A DNA stretch of 64,000 nt, from NCBI RefSeq assembly GCF_000503895.1, contig NC_022997.1, positions 2,295,820-2,359,819 on the forward strand, written 5' to 3'. The notes beneath the pieces were generated by a model. It was not told the DNA's origin, made no database searches, and saw nothing but the letters and a program-made list of their open reading frames with translations. Positions 1 to 9,681 of this stretch are shown in pieces; the first letter of the stretch is position 1; each line of letters opens with the position of its first letter. Origin of the DNA: Hyphomicrobium nitrativorans NL23. Its GTDB lineage: Bacteria; Pseudomonadota; Alphaproteobacteria; Rhizobiales; Hyphomicrobiaceae. The translations under genes and the position numbers were made by a program.

Positions 1-276
1 TGTGATCGCCTCCACCACATCCCCGAACGCGAACGCGCCTTGCTCTTCCGCGAGCCGCGCGTGATAGGCGACCTGCAGCAGGAGATCGCCAAGCTCGTCG
101 CGCAGATCGACGAGATCCTCGCGCGCGATCGCGTCCGCCACCTCGTAGGCTTCCTCGATGGTGTAGGGCGCAATCGTCGCGAACGTCTGTTCTAGATCCC
201 ACGGGCAACCCGTTCCGGGCGTGCGCAGCGCGGCCATGATCTCGATGAGGCGGGCGATGTCTTTCGACGGTGTCAT
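1..276 (-). CDS. mazG: MazG nucleoside triphosphate pyrophosphohydrolase, N-terminal part
   Basis: Only the first 92 codons are in the window; the gene runs off the left edge. The start codon is the ATG at 276 (minus). The translation has the MazG hallmarks: a GTGCPWD segment near residues 20-26, followed by the acidic EEAYE and DELGDLLLQV helices (about residues 47-68) that bind magnesium in this all-alpha NTP pyrophosphatase fold. The enzyme hydrolyses (d)NTPs to monophosphates and helps house-clean the nucleotide pool. No neighbour on its strand is visible, so operon context is unknown. Identification is by family motif. Confidence 0.85.
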   Translation of the reverse strand, partial: MTPSKDIARLIEIMAALRTPGTGCPWDLEQTFATIAPYTIEEAYEVADAIAREDLVDLRDELGDLLLQVAYHARLAEEQGAFAFGDVVEAIT

Positions 277-473
277 GCGAAGCGGTATCCAGGCGATGGC
301 GGACGGGGCGTCATGACATGCTTCCGCCCGCGACTCCAGACGGATGAGCGGCGCGCGGAAAATGCGGGCGCATCCCATTGTGTGCCCCCGGCGCGGCGCG
401 TTAAACCTCGATACCGACGAGCGGGCGGCCAGGGGGATGCCGCGGCGAGACGCGCGTCCGAAGGGGAGGGACC

Positions 474-1229
474 ATGATCGTCGTACGCGTTTTCCTCAAC
501 GGACTGATCATGGCGGCCGAAGTCGCGGCCGTGCTCGGCATCGCTTACCTCGGCTACACGCACCCGTTTCTGTTCGCAGCCGGCACGGCAGGCCTCGTGG
601 TAATCCTGGGGCTCAGGCTGGAAATCTTGCGGCTCAGGCACGAACTGCCATTCTACTTCGAGGGCGCGCGCCCCCCGCGCCTTATCCTCGTGCCGCTGGT
701 GGGCGGTGTCGAAGCGCTGATGAAAGGCGTCCTGGCGGGGCTCGCTGCGCTCTTCACGTTTGCCGGCACGGACAGCGACCGCCTGTTCTGGGTCGCGGTG
801 GTGTTCGCCATCGTGACGTATGCAGGCGCCAGCATCCTCAGAGGGCTTTCGGTCTCGTTTCGCGCCGAGCCGTGGCGCTGGGGTTTTTTCAGGCTCAGCG
901 CACCGCTGGGCCTCGCATTCTCCGCCGGCATCACGGCGCTCGTCGGGCTCGGCCTCATGACATCCCCGAGCGTGAGCGAGATCGGATGGCGGCTGGTGTG
1001 GGAGCTGCCCGAGCGCCCGTCCATCAGCCAGGTGAGCGAGCTGTTCTTTCAGATCAAGCAAGCGTTCGACGATTTCGTCGTGATGCTGCTCAGCCAGGCG
1101 ATGTCGCGGGAGTGGGCGCGGGTCGCCGCTATCGTCGTGAGCGTGAACGTCCTGACGGGCTTCGTCGCGTCGGTTTACGCGACCGTGATTGCCGCCGTCG
1201 TGCGGGCCGCGGAAGAGCGGCTGCCGTAA
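474..1229 (+). CDS. Polytopic membrane protein of unknown function
   Basis: A 251-residue protein with about five hydrophobic segments: near residues 8-27, 33-48, 80-97, 104-120 and 138-160, with a last one around 219-240. The start is supported by a GGGGAGGG ribosome site about 8 bases upstream of the ATG. An amphipathic stretch (about residues 173-210) lies between the last membrane segments and holds SQVSELFFQIKQAFDDF. I do not recognise the family and see no catalytic motif. It stands alone on the plus strand between mazG and pepA, both on the minus strand, so it is probably monocistronic. Confidence 0.7.
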   Translation: MIVVRVFLNGLIMAAEVAAVLGIAYLGYTHPFLFAAGTAGLVVILGLRLEILRLRHELPFYFEGARPPRLILVPLVGGVEALMKGVLAGLAALFTFAGTDSDRLFWVAVVFAIVTYAGASILRGLSVSFRAEPWRWGFFRLSAPLGLAFSAGITALVGLGLMTSPSVSEIGWRLVWELPERPSISQVSELFFQIKQAFDDFVVMLLSQAMSREWARVAAIVVSVNVLTGFVASVYATVIAAVVRAAEERLP

Positions 1230-1326
1230 ACCCGCCGTCACGTCGATGGCCGAGCGTCTGCGATGGCCCGTGTCCAAGCCGAGCCCAAAGCCGACCACAC
1301 TAATTTCCCGAACACCCCATCGTTCG

Positions 1327-1342
1327 CATAATATACATTATG
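1327..1342. repeat. AT-rich palindrome between convergent genes
   Basis: CATAAT, a 4-base spacer and ATTATG form a perfect inverted repeat inside an unusually AT-rich stretch (about 1310-1380) of an otherwise GC-rich chromosome. It sits between the 3' ends of the membrane protein gene and pepA, so it is not an obvious promoter for either. It may be a protein-binding site or simple decay. Confidence 0.35.
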
Positions 1343-1396
1343 GAAAATATTAGATCTTAACAATTTAAAACCAATGGTCTGCTCTAAGCGAAGCGC

Positions 1397-1425
1397 GAGC
1401 CGCGGCCTCGTCATTGCCGCGGCTC
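1397..1425 (-). terminator. Strong hairpin after pepA
   Basis: A perfect 10-base-pair stem (GAGCCGCGGC, 9-base loop, GCCGCGGCTC) begins 10 bases past the pepA stop on its coding strand. There is no following T run, so it may stop transcription weakly or protect the 3' end rather than act as a classic intrinsic terminator. Confidence 0.5.
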
Positions 1426-1434
1426 GGCACGATG

Positions 1435-2997
1435 TTACGCCTTCTCGGTCTTCTCGAAGTTGTCGGCCACCAGCCGGTCGAGCAACTGCACGCCCCAGCC
1501 CGACGCCCAGCTCGTGCTGATCTCGCTCTTCGGCGCGTCCATGGCCGTGCCCGCGATGTCGAGATGCGCCCAGGGCATATCCTTCTTGATGAAGCGTCCG
1601 ATGAAGGCCGCTGCCGTACACGCGCCGCCCCAGCGTCCGCCGATGTTCTTCACGTCCGCGTTGCGGCTGTCGATCAGCTTGTCGTAGGACTTGTCGAGCG
1701 GCATCCGCCAGACCTTCTCGCCGGTGGCCTTGGATGCGGCGATGAGCTGGTCGGCGAGCTTGTCGTCATTGGCGAAGAGGCCGGCGAAATCCTTGCCGAG
1801 CGCGACCATGATGGCGCCCGTCAGCGTGGCGAGATCGATCACGAAGCGCGGCTTGAAGCGCTCCTGCGCGTACCAGAGCACGTCAGCGAGCACGAGGCGG
1901 CCCTCGGCGTCGGTGTTGAGGTTCTCGACCGTCTGGCCCGACAGCGACACGACGATGTCGCCCGGGCGCGTCGCCGTGCCTGACGGCATGTTCTCGACGA
2001 TGCCGATCAGGCCGACGGCGTGCACCGCCGCCTTGCGCTTGGCAAGGGCGACCATGAGGCCGACGACGGCGGCCGCGCCGCCCATGTCGCCCTTCATGTC
2101 CTCCATGCCGGCCGACGGCTTGATCGAGATGCCGCCGGTGTCGAACACGACGCCCTTGCCGATGAAGGCGAGCGGCTTGGCGCGCTTCGACTTGGCGCCG
2201 TTCCATTGCATGATGGCGACGCGGGCGGGACGCGCGCTTCCCTGCGCGACGGAGAGCAGCGTGTTCATGCCAAGCTCGCGCAGCGTCGCGTCGTCGAGGA
2301 TCTCGACCTCGAGTCCAATGCTCTCAAGCTCCTTCACGCGATCTGCAAACTCCACGGGGCCCAGCACGTTCGCCGGCTCGTTGACGAGATCGCGCGCGAA
2401 ATGAATGCCGTCGGCAACCGCCCGCTTGCCCTCGAATGCGGCGCGGGCCTTGTCCGGGTCCGCGCAATGGATGACGAGCTTCTCAAGCGTATCCCCGCCC
2501 GCTTTCTTGTCGCCGCCGTTCCCGTTTGCGCCCTCGCCGTTTCCGTTGGCCTCGGCCTTCTTCTTGTACTTCTTGAACGTGTAGTGGCGGAGTGCCGCGC
2601 CGAACGCGAGGTTGGCCGCCAGCACGTCGGGCTTCACGCCCGCGCCCGCAACCTCGGCCACCAGGCTCGCCTCCGTCGCCTTTCGTGCCGCGATCTGGCC
2701 CAGCGTGTAGCCGCCAAGCGCCGCCCAATCGCTCTCGGAATGCTCGCTCGCGTTTCCGGCACCGATGAGGACCAGCCGCTGACAGTCGAGCTTCTGCGGG
2801 GCGAGGATTTCGATAGAGGTCTTGTGCTTACCCTTGAAGCTGGCCGCCTCGGCGGCTTTGAGCACCAGACCCTGGGCCTTCGTGTTGAGGGCCTGCACGG
2901 CCGGCGACAGGGCAAGCTCCTGCGCGGCGAGAACGGCAAGGGCGGATGCGGGCGCCGCGTCCAGACGGGCGAAGTTGATTTCAAGCGGGGCGGTCAT
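1435..2997 (-). CDS. pepA: Leucyl aminopeptidase (M17 family)
   Basis: A 520-residue cytosolic metallo-aminopeptidase that removes N-terminal residues from peptides. The C-terminal catalytic domain carries the M17 signature NTDAEGRLVLADVL. The metal-site region GKGVVFDTGG...KPSAGMEDMKGDMGG lies about 70 residues before it. The N-terminal macro-like domain (about 1-180) is conventional except for a low-complexity Asn/Gly/Lys insertion near residues 150-168 (NGNGEGANGNGG). The ATG start is divergent from lptF across a 492-base gap, matching the pepA/lptF neighbourhood of many Rhizobiales. In some bacteria PepA also binds DNA; nothing here shows that. Confidence 0.95.
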   Translation of the reverse strand: MTAPLEINFARLDAAPASALAVLAAQELALSPAVQALNTKAQGLVLKAAEAASFKGKHKTSIEILAPQKLDCQRLVLIGAGNASEHSESDWAALGGYTLGQIAARKATEASLVAEVAGAGVKPDVLAANLAFGAALRHYTFKKYKKKAEANGNGEGANGNGGDKKAGGDTLEKLVIHCADPDKARAAFEGKRAVADGIHFARDLVNEPANVLGPVEFADRVKELESIGLEVEILDDATLRELGMNTLLSVAQGSARPARVAIMQWNGAKSKRAKPLAFIGKGVVFDTGGISIKPSAGMEDMKGDMGGAAAVVGLMVALAKRKAAVHAVGLIGIVENMPSGTATRPGDIVVSLSGQTVENLNTDAEGRLVLADVLWYAQERFKPRFVIDLATLTGAIMVALGKDFAGLFANDDKLADQLIAASKATGEKVWRMPLDKSYDKLIDSRNADVKNIGGRWGGACTAAAFIGRFIKKDMPWAHLDIAGTAMDAPKSEISTSWASGWGVQLLDRLVADNFEKTEKA

Positions 2998-3489
2998 CGT
3001 TCGGTGGTGCTCCTCGGGCGGGTAAGACTATGGCGGCCCGCGCGTGTCGAACACGGGGCGCACGAGACAGAGGCGTCTGGAGCGGACAGCTCGTCCCCTT
3101 TAGGCACGGACCCTTGGGGGGCACGGAAAAGGCTGTCGGCCAGCGCGAAGGCGGGAATACTTTTCGATCTTCGCTGTGGAAATTAGACGCTCGCCCGCGA
3201 AGTGCAAGCAGCCGTGGGCTGAAATCTCGGCCGGGAGCCTTAATATCCCCTGGCCGGACGCAAAGCGCGCGGGGCTGAAGCTCCCGTGCTATCGGCTTGG
3301 TGCAGAGCCGAATTTCCGCCATTGTGGCGTGGAAGGACGGCACAGGGTCGATTTACGACCCGAGCGGGGGAACACAGGGCTTGGAAGGTGGCGCGGCGCT
3401 CCGGCCGCGAGGCGTATGACGTCGCCTCGCGCAGCCGGCAGGCGCGAAAGGCGTTGCCGAGCCCGGAGCTTGAGCGGTATCGGCGGCTG
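2998..3489. other. Intergenic region between divergent pepA and lptF
   Basis: No convincing gene. It should hold the promoters of both pepA (minus) and the lptFGD operon (plus), but no clear -35/-10 pair stands out. One perfect hairpin, GGGTCG-N5-CGACCC, lies at 3345-3361 without a T run. The lptF reading frame stays open back to 3286, but that extension has no resemblance to LptF. Confidence 0.4.
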
Positions 3490-4698
3490 ATGACGATCAT
3501 CTCGCGATATATCTTTCGTCAGACGTCGGGTGCGCTCCTTATCGTGCTCCTGTCGCTCACGGGAATCGTGTGGATCTCGCTCGCGCTCCGCGAGCTGAAC
3601 GTCGTGACGAGCAAGGGTCAGAGCGCGCTGACCCTGATCCAGATGACCACGCTCGGATTGCCGGGTTTCATCGCCGTCATCACCCCGTTCGCGCTTCTGA
3701 TCACCGCCATTCACGCGTTGAACCGCCTCAACAGCGACAGCGAAATCATTGTGTTGACGGCCTCCGGCGCCACCATCTGGACCGTCGTCAAGCCGATGAT
3801 CGGCCTCGCGCTTCTGGTCATGGGCTTTCTCGCGTTCGTCAACCATCTGGCCATGCCGTGGAGCCTGCAGCAGCTCCGCACCAAGGTGATCGAGGTTCGC
3901 ACCAACCTCTTGAGCCAGGTGATCCAGCCGGGGCGATTTTCAAGCCCGGAACCGGGGCTGACGGTCCACATCCGGGAGCGCAGCCTGGACGGCACGCTCT
4001 ACGGCCTCGTGATGCACGACGCCCGGGACGACAAGCAGGTTCAATCCTATCTGGCCGACAGAGGCCTGCTCGTCGATTCCGAGGGCGGGGCCTATCTGTT
4101 CATGATGGATGGGCACATCCTTCGCCGCTCGGGAGGCGTCGCCGAACCGACGCAGATCATTGAATTCGAAAAATACGCCGTCGACCTCGACAGCTTCGAG
4201 GAACGCCGCGACCAGACCGTTCAGTTCCGCCCCCGAGAGCACTACACGGGCGACCTGATCGCCCCGGACGAGGCAAATTCCTATTACAAACGCGATCCCG
4301 GCCGCTTCCGCTCGGAGTTGCATGAACGCCTATCTAACGTGCTCTATCCGCTGGCGTTCGTGCTGATGGCGGTGGCCGGGGTCGGCCAGGCGCAAAGCAC
4401 ACGCCAAAGCCGAAATGCGCGCATGGCCATCTGTTTCCTGTCAGGGGTCGGGGTGCGCCTGTCGGGACTCGCGGCCACCAATCTGGTGACCATCAATGCC
4501 AGCGCTGTGCCCCTGCTCTACATCATCCCCCTCGCCGCAATCGGGTGGTCTGTGATGCGGATCATGCAGGGCGCGCGGATCTCCAAGACGCAGGTTCTGG
4601 TGGAGCGTGCGCAAGAGAAGCTGCTCGAACTCTGGCAGCGCCTCAGGGAGCGTGGCCTGCGCCGCCCCGACGCCGCTCCTGCCGGACACGGGGGCTGA
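3490..4698 (+). CDS. lptF: LPS export ABC transporter permease LptF
   Basis: A 402-residue inner-membrane permease of the YjgP/YjgQ family; with LptG and the ATPase LptB it extracts LPS from the inner membrane and feeds it to the LptA bridge. I chose the ATG at 3490 because MTIISRYIFRQTSGALL matches the family's N-terminus; the open frame upstream lacks homology. Three membrane spans precede, and three follow, a large periplasmic beta-jellyroll domain (about residues 130-285). The lptG start lies 3 bases after the stop, so both are co-transcribed. No strong ribosome site is visible before 3490. Confidence 0.93.
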   Translation: MTIISRYIFRQTSGALLIVLLSLTGIVWISLALRELNVVTSKGQSALTLIQMTTLGLPGFIAVITPFALLITAIHALNRLNSDSEIIVLTASGATIWTVVKPMIGLALLVMGFLAFVNHLAMPWSLQQLRTKVIEVRTNLLSQVIQPGRFSSPEPGLTVHIRERSLDGTLYGLVMHDARDDKQVQSYLADRGLLVDSEGGAYLFMMDGHILRRSGGVAEPTQIIEFEKYAVDLDSFEERRDQTVQFRPREHYTGDLIAPDEANSYYKRDPGRFRSELHERLSNVLYPLAFVLMAVAGVGQAQSTRQSRNARMAICFLSGVGVRLSGLAATNLVTINASAVPLLYIIPLAAIGWSVMRIMQGARISKTQVLVERAQEKLLELWQRLRERGLRRPDAAPAGHGG

Positions 4699-4701
4699 CC
4701 C

Positions 4702-5793
4702 ATGCTCGGCAAACACACGCTTTCGGTCTATATCGGACGGCGCTTCCTGACGGCGATCTTCGGCGTCTTCGGGCTCTGCTCGATCCTGATCTTCATGATT
4801 GATTTCGTGGAGCTTTTACGCCAAGCCGGCAAGTACGGCAGCGTTCCGGCCTGGCTGCTGGCCTGGATTACGCTCCTGAGGCTTCCCGCCTACACCGAGA
4901 TGCTGCTGCCGTTCGCGATTCTCGTCGGCTCCATCGGAGCCCTTCTGATGCTGGCGCGGAAAAGCGAGCTTGCGGTCATGCGCGCGGGCGGCATGTCCGT
5001 GTGGCAGTTCCTGCGGCCGGCGCTCGCGGTGGCCCTGGGACTCGGCGTCCTGAGTTCGATTGCCTTCAACCCGCTTGCGGCCGGTGCCCGAGACCGGGCC
5101 GAAGACCTCTACGCCGAGGCGTTCGACCGCGAGTTGCAGCTGCTCGGAAAGGGGTCGGGGCCGTGGCTGCGCCAGGATGGACCCGACGGCCAATCGGTCT
5201 TGAGCGCGGCGTCGGTCCAGAGCCATGGGACAGAACTCCGGTCCGTCACGGCCTTCGTCTACGACGAGAACGGGAAGTTTGCGGAACGGGTGGATGCGCG
5301 CACCGCCACCCTCGAAGAAGGCGTCTGGGTGCTCGACGAGGCCATGGTGTCGGGCGTCGGCCGTCAACCGGAATCGTACCCGACGTATCTGTTGTCCACA
5401 TACCTCTCTCCCGAACGTGTCGCGGACGCCTTCGGAAGCGTCATCTCGCTTTCGTTCTGGGAGCTTCCAGACCTTATTTACATCACTGAAAAAGCGGGGC
5501 TTTCATCAGCTCAATTGCGCATTCAATACGAGCTGCTGCTGAGCCGTCCGTTGCTGTGCGTCGCCATGGTTTTTTTAGCGGCAACTGTGTCGTTGCGGTC
5601 CTTCCGCTCTGGAGGCATCCAGACTATGGTCGTCACCGGAATGGCTGGGGGCTTCGGGTTTTTCCTTTTTGCTGAAATATCAAGGCAAATCGGGACGGCG
5701 GGCCTCGCTCCGATCTGGGCGGCGGTGTGGATTCCTGTGCTGCTGGTCATTCTGGTTTCGGTAACGGTGCTCTTGCACCAGGAGGACGGCTGA
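4702..5793 (+). CDS. lptG: LPS export ABC transporter permease LptG
   Basis: A 363-residue permease paralogous to LptF and its partner in the LptB2FG transporter. It begins LGKHTLSVYIGRRFLTAIFG, typical of LptG in alphaproteobacteria. Three N-terminal spans, a periplasmic domain (about 125-260) and three C-terminal spans are visible. It follows lptF by 3 bases and its stop abuts the lptD start, so lptF-lptG-lptD are one transcription unit. Confidence 0.93.
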   Translation: MLGKHTLSVYIGRRFLTAIFGVFGLCSILIFMIDFVELLRQAGKYGSVPAWLLAWITLLRLPAYTEMLLPFAILVGSIGALLMLARKSELAVMRAGGMSVWQFLRPALAVALGLGVLSSIAFNPLAAGARDRAEDLYAEAFDRELQLLGKGSGPWLRQDGPDGQSVLSAASVQSHGTELRSVTAFVYDENGKFAERVDARTATLEEGVWVLDEAMVSGVGRQPESYPTYLLSTYLSPERVADAFGSVISLSFWELPDLIYITEKAGLSSAQLRIQYELLLSRPLLCVAMVFLAATVSLRSFRSGGIQTMVVTGMAGGFGFFLFAEISRQIGTAGLAPIWAAVWIPVLLVILVSVTVLLHQEDG

Positions 5794-8253
5794 GTGATGC
5801 GTGTTGCGCACGAGCTGCTGCCGACATGCATGAAGGTTTCGCCCACGTATTCTCGCCGCTTTGGTAGGGGATGCGGGGCTTTGCGCGTGCTTGCCTCGAC
5901 CCTCCTCCTCTGCTCGGCCGCAGCGCTTCCGCTCATTGCCACCTCGCCTTCGGCACACGCCCAGGGCTATAGCGAGGAGTACCGGAGCACGGGCGGCGGA
6001 GCCCCCTCCGCATTCCCCCAGCAGCCCGGCGGCATGTTCGGCACGCCCCAGAAGGTCGACGAGACGCTGCCGCTCTACCTGCAGGGCGACGAGCTGATCT
6101 ACGACACGTCGGGCAACCGCGTGATCGCGCGCGGCAACGTCGAAATCTATTACAACAAGAATATCTTGACGGCCGACCAAGTCATCTACGACCAGGGCGC
6201 CAACACGCTCACCGCCTCCGGCAACGTCGAACTCAAGGAAGCCAACGGCAACGTCATTCGCGCCGATGCCTACACGCTGACGGACGACTTCCGCGACGGC
6301 TTCGTGCAGTCGCTTTCGGTGGTCACGCGCGACGATTCCCGCATTACCGCAGACCGTGGCGAACGGCGCGAGGGCAACGTCACCGAATTCTCCGAAGCGA
6401 CCTTCACGGCGTGTAAGAGCGACGGCAACGTTCCGCCGCTGTGGTGCGTCGGCGCGCGGCGCATCATTCACGACCAGCAGGCTGCCACGATCCGCTATCA
6501 GGACGCCGAGTTCAAAGTGCTCGGGACGACGATCGCTTATCTGCCCTACTTCGAGCACCCCGATCCGTCGGTGAAGCGCAAGAGCGGCTTCCTGGCGCCG
6601 AGCTACGGCAATTCCGACGAACTCGGCATCTTCGTCGAGCTGCCGTATTACTTCGCCCTTTCGCCCCACTACGATTTCACGTTCCGCCCCCGTTACATGA
6701 GCGACCAGGGCGTGCTGTGGCAGGGCGACTGGCGCCAGAAGCTCGCGAACGGCGAGTATTCGATCACCTTTGCCGCCATCGACCAGGATTGGACCAAGCT
6801 GCCGAGCGGCAATCCGGATCTCGACGGCTGGCGGGGCAGCATCGAGACGCGCGGCCGCTTCTCGCTTTCGAGCTGGTGGAGCTACGGCTGGAACGCCACA
6901 TTCGAAAGCGACGACAACTTCCGCCGCTTCTACAAGCTCGACAGTCTGCTGCTGACGGATCGCGTCAACGACATCTGGCTCGAAGGCATTTCGGATCGGA
7001 ACTACTTTAGCGCCAAGCTCTATCACTTCGAGAGCCTGCTCCGCAGGGACGATTCCGCGGACGCACTTGTTCATCCGGTGATCGACCACAACTACGTCTT
7101 CCACGATCCCGTGCTTGGCGGCGAGTTGTCATGGAGATCTCACGCGCTGAGCCTCTCCCGCTCAGACGTGCGGATCGGGCAAGGAGCCAACCTGATCTCT
7201 CAGGACATGAACCGTGCAATCACCGAAGTGAAATGGCGCCGCCGGTTTACGGATGCGGTCGGTATCACCTACACGCCCTTCGGCGAGTTGCGCGGCGACG
7301 TCTATCAGATCAACTACGAAGATCCGAACGCGCCCGGTTTGGCCGGCCTTGACGACACCTTCCTGCGCGGCTTGGCGACGGGTGGTGCGACTGTGTCTTA
7401 CCCCTGGGTCGCCAACGTCGGGAGCACATCGCATGTGATCGAGCCGATCGGCCAGATCATCACGCATAACGCCAGCGCCAAGCAGGAAGGCCTGCCCAAC
7501 GAAGACGCGAAGAGCTTGGTTTTCGACGACACGAACCTGTTCGATACCAACAAGTTTTCGGGCTACGACCGCTTCGAGACCGGCACTCGCGCCAACGTTG
7601 GCGTGCAGTACACCTTCCAGGGCCCCGTGGGGTATGCCCGCGTGCTCGCCGGCCAGAGCTTCCACCTCTCGGGCGAGAACGCCTACAACGAGGACACGGC
7701 GGCGTTTGGAACCCGCAGCGGCCTCGAAACCAAAAGCTCGGATTACGTGCTCGGCGTTTATCTTGCGCCGACCGACATCTTCCGCGTGATCGCCCAGTCT
7801 CGCTTCGACGAGGACGACCTCACGTTGCGCCGCCAGGAGCTGGCCGCGACCTTCAACTATGGTCCACTCGCTCTGGGCGCGTCGTACACGTACACGAATA
7901 CGAACCTGCTCGACGAAACGGTCGGGCTGACCAACGCATTCCTTACCGAGCAGGACATTTCGGCCTATGGCACCCTGAGGCTCACCGATCGTTGGTCGCT
8001 GTCGGGCTCGATGCGCTACGATCTCGAAGGCGGCAAGCGTCTGTACGATTCGATCACCCTCGCCTACCTCGACGAATGTTTCATGCTGAGCGCCACCTAC
8101 AGCCAGACCTTCTTCGAAGACGTCGACCGCGACATTCGCCCCGATCAGGTCGTGATGCTGCGCTTCGAGTTGAAGCACCTCGGCGGCTTCAACTATCAGA
8201 CCAACGTCGTCGACTTCATGGGCGGCGAGGACGCGACCGTCTATCAGCAGTAA
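5794..8253 (+). CDS. lptD: LPS-assembly outer-membrane protein LptD
   Basis: An 819-residue protein that inserts LPS into the outer leaflet with the lipoprotein LptE. An N-terminal signal sequence with a Leu/Ala-rich core ends at an AHA-Q site near residue 52. A periplasmic OstA/LptA-like beta-jellyroll follows (about 80-230, with YDTSGNRVIARGNVEIYYN). The rest is a 26-strand-type barrel rich in alternating aromatic residues (for example YYFALSPHYDFTFRPRY). Cysteines occur at about 209, 219 and 768, fewer than in enterobacterial LptD. The start is the GTG at 5794 or the ATG 3 bases later. Confidence 0.95.
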   Translation: MMRVAHELLPTCMKVSPTYSRRFGRGCGALRVLASTLLLCSAAALPLIATSPSAHAQGYSEEYRSTGGGAPSAFPQQPGGMFGTPQKVDETLPLYLQGDELIYDTSGNRVIARGNVEIYYNKNILTADQVIYDQGANTLTASGNVELKEANGNVIRADAYTLTDDFRDGFVQSLSVVTRDDSRITADRGERREGNVTEFSEATFTACKSDGNVPPLWCVGARRIIHDQQAATIRYQDAEFKVLGTTIAYLPYFEHPDPSVKRKSGFLAPSYGNSDELGIFVELPYYFALSPHYDFTFRPRYMSDQGVLWQGDWRQKLANGEYSITFAAIDQDWTKLPSGNPDLDGWRGSIETRGRFSLSSWWSYGWNATFESDDNFRRFYKLDSLLLTDRVNDIWLEGISDRNYFSAKLYHFESLLRRDDSADALVHPVIDHNYVFHDPVLGGELSWRSHALSLSRSDVRIGQGANLISQDMNRAITEVKWRRRFTDAVGITYTPFGELRGDVYQINYEDPNAPGLAGLDDTFLRGLATGGATVSYPWVANVGSTSHVIEPIGQIITHNASAKQEGLPNEDAKSLVFDDTNLFDTNKFSGYDRFETGTRANVGVQYTFQGPVGYARVLAGQSFHLSGENAYNEDTAAFGTRSGLETKSSDYVLGVYLAPTDIFRVIAQSRFDEDDLTLRRQELAATFNYGPLALGASYTYTNTNLLDETVGLTNAFLTEQDISAYGTLRLTDRWSLSGSMRYDLEGGKRLYDSITLAYLDECFMLSATYSQTFFEDVDRDIRPDQVVMLRFELKHLGGFNYQTNVVDFMGGEDATVYQQ

Positions 8254-8454
8254 ATGCGGCGCAGTCCTCGGCGGGCGCGCTCGGCGCTGAGCGGCACAAC
8301 TGTTAACCCTGAACCGCTCGCCCGACCGGCGCTCCCCGCGCCTTGGCATGGCCACGGTTGGTGTGGATAAAAGTTCCACCCTTTGCGATGGTGTCGTCCG
8401 GGCTTTATCCTCAAATCGAGTCAAGGCATCGCAGCGTGCCGCGAGACAGCGAAG

Positions 8455-9681
8455 ATGACCAACCTATTCCGTGCCGCATCCCTTTTGTCGACCGCGCTCC
8501 GTTCGGGAGCCGGGGTTGCGCTCGCCCTTTGGGTCGTCGCGCCGGCCAGCGCGCACGCTCAGGGCACCGGAACCCTCACCGCTAATGTCGAACAGGCTGA
8601 GCCCCAACAGGGTCCGGGCCGGGCCCCGCGCTCCAAGGGCGCGCAGGGAATTGCCGTGCTGGTCAACGACGAGCCGATCACTGCCTATGAGATCGAGCAG
8701 CGCGCGGCGTTTCTCGCGCTTCAGGGTGGCGGCCGCAGCGCCGATGACATGAAGGCCAAAGCCGAAGCGCGCTGGAAGCGCATCGTGCAGGATCCGAACA
8801 CGAACAAGCGATTCCAGGACTTCCTGAAGAAGAACAACGTGCAGTCCCAGGAGCAGGCGCGCGCGCTGCAGGAGAAGTTCATCAAGCAGTTGCAGAGCAA
8901 CATGATGGCCGAGATCCAGCGCGAAGCGCGCTCGGGCGCGGTCTCAAGGTCGCGCGGCCCGGCTCAGGACGAGTTGATCGAGGAGAAGCTCAAGCTTCAG
9001 GAAGCCCGCCGCCACAACGCCGTTGCCGAGGATGAAGACGTCAATCGCATCATCGCGGGCATTGCCGAGCGCAACAACATGAACATCGAGCAGTTCGGCA
9101 AGCATATGAAGGGTATGGGCGTCGATATCGAGACGATGCGCGCCCGCTTCCGCGCCGAAATTTCCTGGCGGGAAGTCGTGCGCCGCCGCTTCGGCAGCAT
9201 GGTTGCCATCACCGAGCGCGACGTCGATCGCTTCGTCGCCAACACGCCGATGGCTCAGGCCGACCTTGAGTTGCAGCTCCGCCGCATCACGCTTCCGCTT
9301 CCCGCTCAAGTCGATCAGGCGGTCATCGCGCGCCGCATTTCGGAAGCGGACCTGCTCGCGGCGCGCTACACGGGCTGCGAATCCATGCCCGCCCTTGCCG
9401 CCTCCGCATCCGGCGCGCAGTACGAGGACCTCGGCACCCGCAAGCCTGCGACCATTCCCGAGCCGATGCGCACGCTCCTGCTCAATGCCGGCGAAGGCGA
9501 TCTGCTTCCATCGAGCGTCGGCAGCGCCGGCATCGAATTGTGGGCGCTGTGCGGCCGCAGGACGGGTGGCGAATCCACACGTGAGACCGCGCAGAACGAG
9601 CTTCGCCAGAAGGAGTTCGACGTCCTTGCCCAAAGGCACCTGAAGGACCTGCAGCAAGACGCGGCCATCGAGATCCGCTGA
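8455..9681 (+). CDS. surA: SurA-like periplasmic chaperone / peptidyl-prolyl isomerase
   Basis: A 408-residue periplasmic protein with a SurA N-terminal domain, which escorts outer-membrane proteins. I chose the ATG at 8455 (MTNLFRAAS) because it leads straight into a signal peptide ending SAHAQG near residue 40. The chaperone core includes IAVLVNDEPITAYEIEQR. The C-terminal part corresponds to a parvulin-like domain but is divergent, so isomerase activity is doubtful. Its stop overlaps the pdxA start (TGATG). Its position between lptD and pdxA is the usual one. Confidence 0.88.
   Translation: MTNLFRAASLLSTALRSGAGVALALWVVAPASAHAQGTGTLTANVEQAEPQQGPGRAPRSKGAQGIAVLVNDEPITAYEIEQRAAFLALQGGGRSADDMKAKAEARWKRIVQDPNTNKRFQDFLKKNNVQSQEQARALQEKFIKQLQSNMMAEIQREARSGAVSRSRGPAQDELIEEKLKLQEARRHNAVAEDEDVNRIIAGIAERNNMNIEQFGKHMKGMGVDIETMRARFRAEISWREVVRRRFGSMVAITERDVDRFVANTPMAQADLELQLRRITLPLPAQVDQAVIARRISEADLLAARYTGCESMPALAASASGAQYEDLGTRKPATIPEPMRTLLLNAGEGDLLPSSVGSAGIELWALCGRRTGGESTRETAQNELRQKEFDVLAQRHLKDLQQDAAIEIR

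Noticed and set aside
5680..7104. Long minus-strand open frame opposite lptD
   Set aside because: It overlaps the well-supported lptD and lptG genes, has no family resemblance, and shows the Arg/Val/Asp-rich composition expected of an antisense shadow in GC-rich DNA.
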